DNA of 64,000 nucleotides from Marinobacterium litorale DSM 23545 (GTDB taxonomy: Bacteria > Pseudomonadota > Gammaproteobacteria > Pseudomonadales > Balneatricaceae). The notes below the pieces were generated by a model. It saw only the letters and a program-made list of their open reading frames with translations. It ran no database searches and had not been told where the DNA came from. The position numbers were made by a program, and so were the translations under genes. The stretch lies in contig NZ_KE386828.1 in NCBI RefSeq assembly GCF_000428985.1, positions 1 through 64,000 of the forward strand. The letters run 5' to 3'. Below are positions 1 through 5,821 of the stretch, in pieces. The stretch's first letter is position 1. The number at the start of each line of letters is the position of its first letter.

Positions 1-44
1 TCTTCTAGAGAGTCTTTCAGAGCCAGTTTTGTTAAAACCAGTTA

Positions 45-163
45 TGCCTGGTGACAATAGAGACGTGGAACCACCTGATCCCATGCCGAACTCAGTCGTG
101 AAACGCGTCATCGCCGATGGTAGTGTGGGGCTTCCCCATGTGAGAGTAGGTCATCGCCAGGCA
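45..163 (+). rRNA. rrf: 5S ribosomal RNA
   Basis: The 119-nt stretch has the closing helix of a 5S rRNA (TGCCTGG at the 5' end pairing with CCAGGCA at the 3' end). It also has the conserved internal blocks CCACCTGATCCCATGCCGAA and GTAGTGTGGGG. 5S rRNA is part of the large ribosomal subunit. It lies at the window edge and is followed by a terminator, so it is the last gene of an rRNA operon whose 16S and 23S genes lie to the left. Positions 1-44 are the spacer from 23S, with nothing else recognisable. The ends are placed by the closing helix and may be off by one or two bases. Confidence 0.95.
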
Positions 164-178
164 CCTAATATTAAAGAA

Positions 179-208
179 CCCCGGTACCGCAAGGTATCGG
201 GGTTTTTT
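179..208 (+). terminator. Rho-independent terminator of the rRNA operon
   Basis: A 10-bp stem (CCCCGGTACC with GGTATCGGGG, one G-U pair) closes a GCAA tetraloop and is followed directly by six T residues. It lies 15 nt after 5S rRNA and ends the rRNA transcript. Confidence 0.93.
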
Positions 209-285
209 AATGTTTGGAGCGAGGATCTGCTGTGCACTACCTGGCCCATGTGAGCACGCGTGTACCGAAGGTACGGCGGGGAGGC

Positions 286-310
286 GTAACCGTCCGCCGA
301 ACCCATCTTG
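286..310 (+). repeat. IS66 left inverted repeat (IRL)
   Basis: Starts GTAACCGTCCGCC. The first 13 bases are identical to the complement of the right end, and 21 of 25 match over the full repeat. Confidence 0.88.
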
Positions 311-335
311 AGCTACCGGTCATCCACTGGCGATA

Positions 336-361
336 GTGTCCACCTATTTTTAAGTGGACAC
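336..361 (+). promoter_or_regulatory. Hairpin just upstream of IS66 tnpA
   Basis: GTGTCCAC (336-343) and GTGGACAC (354-361) form a perfect 8-bp stem around a 10-nt AT-rich loop, ending 5 nt before the tnpA ATG. A structure here would occlude the ribosome-binding region and limit transposase translation, a common way of damping insertion-sequence activity. The regulatory role is inferred from position only. Confidence 0.5.
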
Positions 362-366
362 CTGTT

Positions 367-732
367 ATGACCCTGCCAAGCGTATCAAAAGCCCCCAAGA
401 AGCGTCGTCGCTTTACCGCCGAGTTCAAAGCCCGGATTGTGGCTGACTGCCTGCAACCAAACGCTTCGGTCGCCGGCATCGCTCTGCAGCATGACCTCAA
501 TGCCAACCTGGTTCATAAGTGGATCCGCGCTGCTCGGCTGCAACAGTCGGAGCCGGTACCACCTGCTTTTTTGTCTGTTCCCTTGCAGGCTCCTTCAGCA
601 CTACGCTCATCAATGGATATCGGCGACAGTATCCGTATCGAGATCCCTCGTACCAACGGTAGCCTCGTCGTGAACTGGCCCCTGGCTGACGTCGAACGCT
701 GTTTGCGCTGGTTGCAGGATCTGCTGCGATGA
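367..732 (+). CDS. tnpA: IS66 accessory protein TnpA (IS66 Orf1)
   Basis: A 121-residue basic protein of the IS66 Orf1/TnpA family, required for IS66 transposition along with TnpB and TnpC. The N-terminal half (about residues 13-60) is a transposase-8-like helix-turn-helix beginning RRRFTAEFKARIV, with the usual SVAGIALQHDLNANLVHKW pattern. The C-terminal part ends in the family-typical segment that includes VERCLRWLQDLL. The reading frame is intact. Its TGA stop overlaps the tnpB ATG (ATGA), the normal translational coupling in IS66. It is the only one of the three IS genes without an obvious lesion. Confidence 0.9.
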   Translation: MTLPSVSKAPKKRRRFTAEFKARIVADCLQPNASVAGIALQHDLNANLVHKWIRAARLQQSEPVPPAFLSVPLQAPSALRSSMDIGDSIRIEIPRTNGSLVVNWPLADVERCLRWLQDLLR

Positions 733-1063
733 TCCGTATAGATGAGATCTGGTTGGCGACTGAACCCATGGATATGCGAGCGGGGCCGATACCGCTCTGG
801 CACGGGTGATTAATGTGTTCGGCGAGGCTCGCCCACACTGCGCTTACCTGTTTGCCAACAAGCGCGGTAATCGGATGAAGGTGCTGATCCATGATGGGCT
901 GGGAATCTGGCTTTGCGCACGTCGCCTCCATCAAGGCAAGTTCCACTGGGCTGAGATCTGGCGGGGTAGCCAGATCGTGCTGACGTCCGAGCAACTTCAG
1001 GCACTGGTACAAGGGCTGCCCTGGCGACAGCTGAGTGCCGCCGGTGTGATTACGCAGGTCTGA
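729..1063 (+). pseudogene. tnpB: IS66 TnpB (Orf2), frameshifted
   Basis: The ATG at 729 overlaps the tnpA stop, and the frame reads MIRIDEIWLATEPMDMRAG, the conserved TnpB start. After codon 783-785 the frame breaks. Only two bases (CC, 786-787) lie between that codon and the GAT at 788 where the family sequence resumes in the next frame (DTALARV, then NVFGEARPHCAYLFANKRG). One missing base explains this, most simply an A of an ACC codon. The downstream frame is then intact to the TGA at 1061-1063, including the conserved segment RMKVLIHDGLGIWLCARRL. Total length is close to the usual 110-115 residues. Without programmed frameshifting no full TnpB can be made, and nothing at the site suggests a slippery sequence. 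A sequencing error cannot be excluded. Confidence 0.88.
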
Positions 1064-1140
1064 TCTAATGTCTGATGGGTGATGATCACAAGACCGCTTA
1101 GCCTGCCATTAGCCAATCAGGGTATCCCCACACGGGTCTA

Positions 1141-1158
1141 ATAACAGCATACTGTTAT
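1141..1158 (+). promoter_or_regulatory. Palindrome before IS66 tnpC start
   Basis: ATAACAG and CTGTTAT form a perfect 7-bp stem around the loop CATA. It ends 2 nt before the tnpC ATG at 1161, where a Shine-Dalgarno sequence would be expected and none is visible. It could limit tnpC translation. The role is inferred from position. Confidence 0.4.
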
Positions 1159-1160
1159 GC

Positions 1161-2765
1161 ATGAGTTCATCCCCTGATCTGACCCAACTGACACCCGAAC
1201 AGCTGCGCCAGTTAGCCGCCGATCTGATCACGCGTGCCGAGCAGCAGGATCAGGTGATCCAAGCACAGGGTCAAGCGCTTCAACAGCGGGACCAGGTCAT
1301 CCAGGCGCGCGATCAAAGTATCCAGCAGCGAGACCTGAAGATCGGGCAGCTCACGCATGAGGTCGCCCTGTTGAAGCGGCACAAGTACGGCCAGCGCAGT
1401 GAGCATCTCAACGTGCTTCAGATCAGCCTGCTGGACGAGGTTGTGGATGCCGATATCGCTGGGATCGAGACTGAGCTTGAGCAGCTGAAAACCCCAGAGG
1501 CCATACCCTCCGAAAAACGTCAGCCCAAGCGCTTACCCTTACCGCCAGAGCTGCCTCGTACCGAGATCCATCATGAGCCGGATAACACCGCGTGTGCCTG
1601 TGGTTGTCAGCTCACGCGTATCGGTGAAGACGTCAGCGAGAGACTCGACTACACACCCGGCGTGTTCACCGTTGAACGCCACATACGGGGCAAGTGGGTC
1701 TGCGATCATTGTGAGACGCTCACCCAGGCGCCTGTGGCCGCACAGGTCATCGACAAGGGTATCCCGACGAGCGGCCTGCTGGCCCAGGTGCTAATCGCCA
1801 AGTACGCCGACCATCTGCCGCTGTACCGCCAGGAACAGATCTTCGCCCGGGCCGGTGTGCCGATCGCCCGCTCCACACTGGCGGAATGGGTCTGCATCTG
1901 CGGGGTACAGCTGCAGTCACTGGTCGACGCTCTGCGTGAAACGTTGCTGAGCGAACCTGTTCTGCATGCCGACGAGACGCCGGTGCCGATGTTGTCACCC
2001 GGCAAGAAGAAAACCCATAAAGCCTACATCTGGGCCTATGCCAGCACCCCGTTCTCTGACCTGAACGCGGTGATCTACCACTTCACTCCCGGACGGAGCG
2101 GACAGCACGCCCGAGATATGTTCGGAGAGTGGAGCGGCAAGCTGGTCTGCGATGACTACAGCGGATATAAGGCCAGCTTCGCCCAAGGGGTTATCGAGAT
2201 CGGCTGTATGGCGCATGCCCGTCGCAAGTTCGTGGAACTGGAGGTCAGCGGTAAAAGTCAGATCGCCGGCCAGGCCGTCGAATACATCCGCTAACTCTAT
2301 GAGATCGAGCGTGAACTGGCACCGCTCTCAAGTGAGGCGCGGCACGAGATCCGACAAAGCCGATCCAAACCGATAGTGGACGGACTCCATCAATGGATGC
2401 AGGCGCAACGCACGAAAGTGCCGGACGGCACGGCCACGGCCAAAGCGCTGGACTACAGCCTTAAACGCTGGGCGGCGCTGGCGCGTTACCTGGAGGATGG
2501 GGCGGTGCCGATCGACAATAACCGGGTGGAGAACCTGATCCGACCCTGGGCACTAGGCCGGAAAAACTGGCTGTTCTCTGGATCCTTGCGCAGTGGCCAG
2601 CGGGCGGCAAACGTAATGAGCCTGATCCAGTCAGCAAAACTGAATGGACATGAGCCTTATGCGTATCTAAAAGACGTACTGATGCGACTGCCCACGCAAA
2701 AAGCCAGCGCGATCGATGAACTGCTGCCGCAGCACTGGTCGCCTTGCAGCGGAAAGGATCATTAG
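1161..2765 (+). pseudogene. tnpC: IS66 transposase TnpC, interrupted by an in-frame stop
   Basis: TnpC is the DDE transposase of IS66. The N-terminus (about residues 5-75) is a long glutamine-rich coiled coil ending RHKYGQRSEHL. Next come a zinc-finger-like region with CACGC and CDHC pairs, and the catalytic core with HADETPV (first Asp) and CDDYSGY (second Asp). At 2292-2294 a TAA stop replaces one codon of the family sequence before LYEIERELAP. The same frame then continues without shift to 2765, carrying the third catalytic residue in VPIDNNRVENLIRPWALGRK. A single C-to-T change from CAA would create this stop. The truncated 377-residue product lacks the catalytic Glu and should be inactive. 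All other family features are well preserved, so the lesion looks recent. Confidence 0.92.
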
Positions 2766-2769
2766 ACGA

Positions 2770-2920
2770 TGGGGAGTTCCGCTGCGTCCTTGCAGCCTCC
2801 GACACATCCTTGAAAGGTGACAGAGGCTCTCATCCTGAGAGCATCGGCAGTCCTTGCCCTCTGTCAGCCACTACCCTACGGGTGCTGGTGTTCAGTTGCA
2901 CGGACCGATCCGGTGTGAGT
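2770..2920 (-). ncRNA. Candidate CsrB/RsmY-like RNA inside the IS66 element
   Basis: Read on the minus strand, this noncoding stretch has repeated GGA motifs in hairpin loops, the hallmark of RNAs that titrate CsrA/RsmA. A 9-bp stem, TGACAGAGG with CCTCTGTCA (2818-2866), encloses two arms. One is GCTCTC-AGGAT-GAGAGC (2826-2842, read in reverse) and the other GGCA-AGGAC-TGCC (2847-2859). A further hairpin is GCTGC-AAGGAC-GCAGC (2781-2796), and the single-stranded segment between them contains CAAGGATG. The motif forms closely resemble the repeats of enterobacterial CsrB. No clear promoter or terminator was found, so ends are approximate. It overlaps no gene and lies between the tnpC stop and the right inverted repeat. 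Confidence 0.45.
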
Positions 2921-2961
2921 TGAGTTAGATCAATAAATAAATAAACAACGTCTGACCTTGG

Positions 2962-2986
2962 CAAGAGGTGATAGGCGGACGGTTAC
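2962..2986 (+). repeat. IS66 right inverted repeat (IRR)
   Basis: Ends GGCGGACGGTTAC, the exact complement of the 13 outermost bases of the left repeat, with 8 of the next 12 positions also matching. It fixes the right boundary of the element at 2986. Confidence 0.87.
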
Positions 2987-3061
2987 CGCTAGAAACGTAA
3001 TCTACGGATTAACGTCGGTCTGCCGTGGCAGTTGGAAACAGTCAGGCGGGGAATACAGACA

Positions 3062-3250
3062 AAGGAAAAATGACAAGGAGGGGCCTGGACACATCCGTGA
3101 AGCAGGCCCCTGTGGGCTTCCTTGCCAACCTCACGTCATTCCTTGATGTGAGGGAGGGGTTAGCTCTCCAGCTATTCATCACGCGTCCTTGCGTCCCTCA
3201 AGGCCTATACTCCAGATTTTGAGGCGGAGTTCCTATAGGAAAAACTCCTA
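3062..3250 (-). ncRNA. Candidate Rsm/Csr-type small RNA downstream of mobA
   Basis: On the minus strand this 190-nt intergenic stretch carries about eight GGA motifs, most of them in the loops of compact hairpins: ACGC-AAGGAC-GCGT (3181-3194), TAGCT-GGAG-AGCTA (3161-3174), a stem of CCTCAC with GTGAGG plus TCA/TGA closing an AGGAA loop (3129-3153), and GGC-AAGGAA-GCC (3115-3126). The last is an outer 9-bp stem, AGGGGCCTG with CAGGCCCCT (3079-3111), enclosing CAC-GGAT-GTG. This is the architecture of RsmX/Y/Z and CsrB RNAs, which bind CsrA/RsmA. The terminal GC-rich stem is followed 9 nt later by TTTTT (3066-3070), an imperfect terminator. A palindrome (3275-3290) lies upstream. No protein frame fits this stretch. 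Exact ends are unknown. Confidence 0.6.
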
Positions 3251-3274
3251 GATTTTGCGATGTGATTGATAAAA

Positions 3275-3290
3275 ATTGACTTGCGTCAAT
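3275..3290 (-). promoter_or_regulatory. Perfect palindrome overlapping the mobA stop
   Basis: ATTGAC-GCAA-GTCAAT (minus strand) is a perfect 6+4+6 palindrome. It sits about 40 nt upstream of the densest part of the candidate small RNA, where a regulator-binding site would be expected. Its half-sites resemble those of the FNR/Dnr family (TTGAC-N4-GTCAA) more than the GacA site TGTAAG-N6-CTTACA. The regulator is unknown. Confidence 0.35.
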
Positions 3291-3861
3291 GAGGACCATC
3301 CGACTTGTTGAGTCGGTTGATATTGAACTCTGCGTCATTGGTGATATCGATCGCCTGTGTCTCCGGATAGCTTGCCAACGCTTTCATCACTCTTTGGCTG
3401 TGGGTTATAGCCAGATGTTGTTGGAGAAACTCAGCGAAACCGCGAGGTAGATAAGCGTGAAGAGGATGGTCGTGGTCGGGCGCTCGCAGATAAATCCAGG
3501 CCGTTGGGGTTTGCTCAGCGTGTTCTATGAGCTGCATGACGTGGCTCGCTGTTACGCCGGGAGTGTCGCAAGGGAGAATAATCGTACCTTGATCAGGCAG
3601 TCGGGGTAGCAGTTCTGATAGAGCTTGCAACGGGCCTGGGAAGTCTGTGCTGAGGTCTTGTATGACAGGGAGTCCATATTGGCTGTAGCCTGCCAGGTTG
3701 CGATTGCTGTTTATGAACACTGTTGTGCAATGTGGCTTGAGGGCCTCAAGTGCATACTCGACAAGCGGTTTTCCCTTGTATAAAGCAAGGCCTTTGTCCT
3801 GGCCTCCCATGCGACGGCTCCGCCCACCAGCCAGTACAAGACCTGTATACGTTTTCTTCAT
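3286..3861 (-). CDS. mobA: Molybdenum cofactor guanylyltransferase MobA
   Basis: MobA joins GMP from GTP to molybdenum-molybdopterin to make the MGD cofactor of DMSO reductase-family enzymes, in the cytoplasm. The 191-residue product begins with the nucleotidyltransferase signature LAGGRSRRMGGQDKG (residues 10-24). It also has the metal-binding PCDTP motif and a C-terminal INRLN segment close to that of known MobA proteins. Length matches the family (about 190-200). The ATG at 3861 is preferred to the TTG three bases upstream because AAGAAAGAG lies about 7 nt before it. No other molybdopterin gene is nearby, so it is a single-gene unit. The upstream 300 nt are shared with the divergent small gene at 4159. 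A candidate small RNA follows it on the same strand. Confidence 0.93.
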   Translation of the reverse strand: MKKTYTGLVLAGGRSRRMGGQDKGLALYKGKPLVEYALEALKPHCTTVFINSNRNLAGYSQYGLPVIQDLSTDFPGPLQALSELLPRLPDQGTIILPCDTPGVTASHVMQLIEHAEQTPTAWIYLRAPDHDHPLHAYLPRGFAEFLQQHLAITHSQRVMKALASYPETQAIDITNDAEFNINRLNKSDGPH

Positions 3862-4088
3862 CAATCACTCTTTCTTGGGACAGTCCGTTCCGTATATTCA
3901 GGCCTAAGAGTCAAGGTCGTACAGAATAGCTGTGTATTTCTTCAGTATGCCCAAAGCATGTATCTAGAGTATTGGTATCAATGAGTTAAGGGTCAACATG
4001 GAGGAGTGATCTAAACGTAGATTATTGCAGCCATTGATGTAGTTGATAATGGTTGAATTTAACTCAACATTGGGTGGAGAAAAGGTCG

Positions 4089-4130
4089 TTTGATGACCGG
4101 GCCATAAGCCACTATTCTGGGGTCATCAAA
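4089..4130 (+). promoter_or_regulatory. Promoter flanked by a 10-bp inverted repeat
   Basis: TTTGATGACC (4089-4098) and GGTCATCAAA (4121-4130) are perfect inverted arms 22 nt apart. Between and overlapping them is a plausible sigma-70 promoter: -35 TTGATG (4090-4095), a 17-nt spacer, and -10 TATTCT (4113-4118). The start would fall near 4125, inside the right arm. The arms therefore cover the -35 and the start site, as an operator would; if transcription starts further upstream the repeat could instead form a 5' UTR hairpin. It serves the small gene at 4159. The rest of the 3862-4158 gap shows no gene or RNA that I recognise. Confidence 0.45.
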
Positions 4131-4158
4131 ACGAAGCAAATCCCATGAGGTGAACAAA

Positions 4159-4350
4159 ATGGTTGAAGAAAATCTTACTACTGTAGAAATCGCTCGTCGT
4201 AATGGCTGTGAAGACATTCGTGTTCTGGCTGAAATCGAACGTGCCGAATATATCTCTGAGCTCCTGCACTCCGGGTTCAGCTGGATTTCACGTAAGATTT
4301 CAAGTATTGCTCACGATATCAGCGCGCTGTTCCAACGCCACGCTCACTGA
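4159..4350 (+). CDS. Small conserved-looking protein, RSP_7527-like
   Basis: A 63-residue acidic-then-amphipathic protein starting MVEENLTTVEIARRNGCEDI. It contains the segment EIERAEYISELLHSGFSW, which I associate with small bacterial proteins of the RSP_7527/DUF1127-like kind; their function is unknown. Its C-terminal half is a likely amphipathic helix rich in I, S and A, ending LFQRHAH, which could lie on a membrane surface. The ATG at 4159 is chosen over the GTG at 4150 because AGGTG (4148-4152) stands 6 nt upstream. A small TACGCT-TCG-AGCGTA hairpin follows at 4419-4433. The gene has its own promoter-like region and stands alone. Family assignment is tentative; that it is a real gene is more certain. 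Confidence 0.7.
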   Translation: MVEENLTTVEIARRNGCEDIRVLAEIERAEYISELLHSGFSWISRKISSIAHDISALFQRHAH

Positions 4351-4467
4351 GCTGGGAACTGAGCAAATCCCCTGGGCTGGGGAGAACGATAACAAAGCCC
4401 ACTTCTCGCTTATCCCCTACGCTTCGAGCGTATCTTAAAGTTTGAAACTCCCTGATTTTTGACCGAG

Positions 4468-4500
4468 CCAGAGGGCCTGGTTGGCCCTCTGGATTTCGGT
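4468..4500. terminator. Strong hairpin between convergent genes
   Basis: CCAGAGGGCC (4468-4477) pairs perfectly with GGCCCTCTGG (4483-4492) around the loop TGGTT. The following plus-strand tail, ATTTCGGTT, is only moderately T-rich. It lies between the small gene at 4159 (plus) and the di-heme peroxidase gene (minus), so it probably terminates transcripts from one or both sides. Confidence 0.6.
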
Positions 4501-4513
4501 TAGTGGACACAGA

Positions 4514-5650
4514 TTACTTGTCCAATAGATGTTCATAGCGCTGGTCCGTCAGCGTCTTCATAAATGCGACCAGGGCATCGACGCGGCGGTTGTCCAAAGC
4601 CGGGGCTGATGTAAGTTCTTGCTCGGAGAGATTTCTGTCTACCTCTGGAGAAGACCAGGGCTGGCCTGTTTCCGGATTGATGGCGCGGGCCGGATTGCGG
4701 CTATTGTAGTGGTCATAGAACAGAACGACGGTGCGCAGGTCAGAGAAAACCCCGTTATGCATGTAGGGCGCTGTGACCGCTACGTTGCGTAGTGTGGGTA
4801 CCTTGAATTTACCGCCCTGTGCCTCATCCTGAACGCTCTCATTGGCTGCGAGACCGAGGTCCTGTGCGCGCTCCAGATCAGGGTTCCGGGGGACGCCGAT
4901 GTTGTGGTAGCTGTAATCGGTGAACGTTTCAGTCGGGCTGATCGGTGACTGACGTAATTGGTGGCACTGGTTGCAGTTGGTGAACTGCTGGGAGAAGAAA
5001 AGCGTCCTGCCCAGTTCTTCCTCGGTTGTCATCTCGTACTCGCCGCGCAGGTAACGGTCGTACTTGGAATCAAAGGGTGAAAAAAACTCCGTTTCTTCAA
5101 ATGCTTGAATGCTTGTTCCCATGGCTTCATAAGCGCGGTCCACATTCTCCAGAATCCGAGTATCGAATAGTCGGGTGAAGCTTTCGCGGTAATAGTCGCT
5201 TTCCCGCAGCCTGTCGACAACCGCCTGCTTACTGGGCATGCCCATTTCGGCAGGATTCAACGGTGGACCCAGGGCTTGTTGAGCAAGATTACTTGCGCGT
5301 CCGTCATGGAATTGGCCGCCAACATAGCGCCCCTCTTTATCACGGTGAAAATCCGGTGAAAAGGAAGCGTAACTGGCTGTCGGTGCATTTCGCCCACCAT
5401 GCGAGGTTCCGTCATCGCCAATGGAGTCCGCGGTGTGGGCCGGATCCACAAAACCGCTTGCAGGATCATGACAACTGGCGCACGACTGCGTGCGGTTTTT
5501 TGACAGGTTTACGTCGAAGTAAAGTCGTTGACCGAGTTCTGCCAACGTCTGCGCAGTCTGTAGGCCAGTGCTTTGCTCCTGGCTTTGGCATCCCGATAGC
5601 ACGGCTATCAACAGGCTTGCTATGCCGTAACGGATAAAGGTCAATTTCAT
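4514..5650 (-). CDS. Lipoprotein di-heme cytochrome c peroxidase (MauG/CcpA family)
   Basis: A 378-residue exported protein of the bacterial di-heme cytochrome c peroxidase/MauG family. Members reduce hydrogen peroxide with electrons from small c-type cytochromes, or oxidise other proteins. The N-terminus is a lipoprotein signal with lipobox LSGC (Cys21), so the mature protein is membrane-anchored in the periplasm. Two heme c sites are visible: CASCH (residues 57-61) and CNQCH (226-230). The conserved segments GGRNAPT, GQFHDGRA and FKVPTLRNV/APYMHNG also fit the family. The ATG at 5650 is preferred over an upstream in-frame ATG because GAGGGCGG precedes it and the signal peptide then starts at residue 1. 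A Fur-like box overlaps its -10 region. Substrate is unknown; it could be a MauG-like enzyme rather than a peroxidase. Confidence 0.9.
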   Translation of the reverse strand: MKLTFIRYGIASLLIAVLSGCQSQEQSTGLQTAQTLAELGQRLYFDVNLSKNRTQSCASCHDPASGFVDPAHTADSIGDDGTSHGGRNAPTASYASFSPDFHRDKEGRYVGGQFHDGRASNLAQQALGPPLNPAEMGMPSKQAVVDRLRESDYYRESFTRLFDTRILENVDRAYEAMGTSIQAFEETEFFSPFDSKYDRYLRGEYEMTTEEELGRTLFFSQQFTNCNQCHQLRQSPISPTETFTDYSYHNIGVPRNPDLERAQDLGLAANESVQDEAQGGKFKVPTLRNVAVTAPYMHNGVFSDLRTVVLFYDHYNSRNPARAINPETGQPWSSPEVDRNLSEQELTSAPALDNRRVDALVAFMKTLTDQRYEHLLDK

Positions 5651-5707
5651 AAACCGCCCTCGGTCGCGGCGCATTCAACGAATAACCGCATTAATGGTCT
5701 TGATATT

Positions 5708-5726
5708 ATAAATGATACACATTATC
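5708..5726 (-). promoter_or_regulatory. Fur-box-like operator over the peroxidase promoter
   Basis: On the minus strand the 19-mer starts GATAATG and contains ATCATT. It matches 13 of 19 positions of the Fur consensus GATAATGATAATCATTATC, including both core half-sites. A TATAAT -10 hexamer (minus strand, 5710-5705) overlaps its downstream end, 55 nt before the peroxidase ATG. Iron-dependent repression is the simplest reading. Confidence 0.55.
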
Positions 5727-5762
5727 ACTCGCATTGGAAGGGCGGCTGGGTTTTATCAGGCA

Positions 5763-5794
5763 GTAAAAAAGAAACCGGGGCGCTCTGCCCCGGT
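5763..5794 (-). terminator. Rho-independent terminator of ahpF
   Basis: ACCGGGG and CCCCGGT form a 7-bp GC-rich stem (5774-5794) with a 7-nt loop. On the minus strand it is followed directly by TTTCTTTTTT. It lies 28 nt after the ahpF stop. Confidence 0.9.
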
Positions 5795-5821
5795 ATCATC
5801 GAAGGGTTGGTGAGTGGTATA

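Larger units (their letters stand above)
286..2986 (+). mobile_element. IS66-family insertion sequence, degenerate
   Basis: A 2.7-kb element bounded by imperfect 25-bp terminal inverted repeats that start with GTAA, as is usual for IS66. It holds the canonical three-gene set tnpA, tnpB and tnpC. tnpB has a frameshift and tnpC an in-frame stop codon, so the element is probably immobile. The flanking 8-mers (GGGGAGGC on the left, CGCTAGAA on the right) do not match, so no target duplication remains; this suggests a rearrangement or recombination after insertion. An unusual 208-nt noncoding stretch separates the tnpC stop from the right inverted repeat and contains a GGA-hairpin cluster on the minus strand. 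The insertion separates the rRNA operon from mobA. Confidence 0.9.

Noticed and set aside
29-253. A 74-codon frame across 5S rRNA
   Set aside because: It is the 5S rRNA gene and its terminator, not protein.
2929-2945. AATA tetranucleotide repeat as a phase-variation tract
   Set aside because: Only about four units, no coding frame runs through it, and it lies in AT-rich sequence near the IS66 right end.
278-2994. Target-site duplication for the IS66 element
   Set aside because: The 8-mers outside the two inverted repeats are GGGGAGGC and CGCTAGAA, which do not match.
4501-4513. TAGTGGACAC near the peroxidase stop as an IS66 remnant
   Set aside because: It matches only a short part of the IS66 leader hairpin with no second arm or inverted repeat, so it is likely chance.
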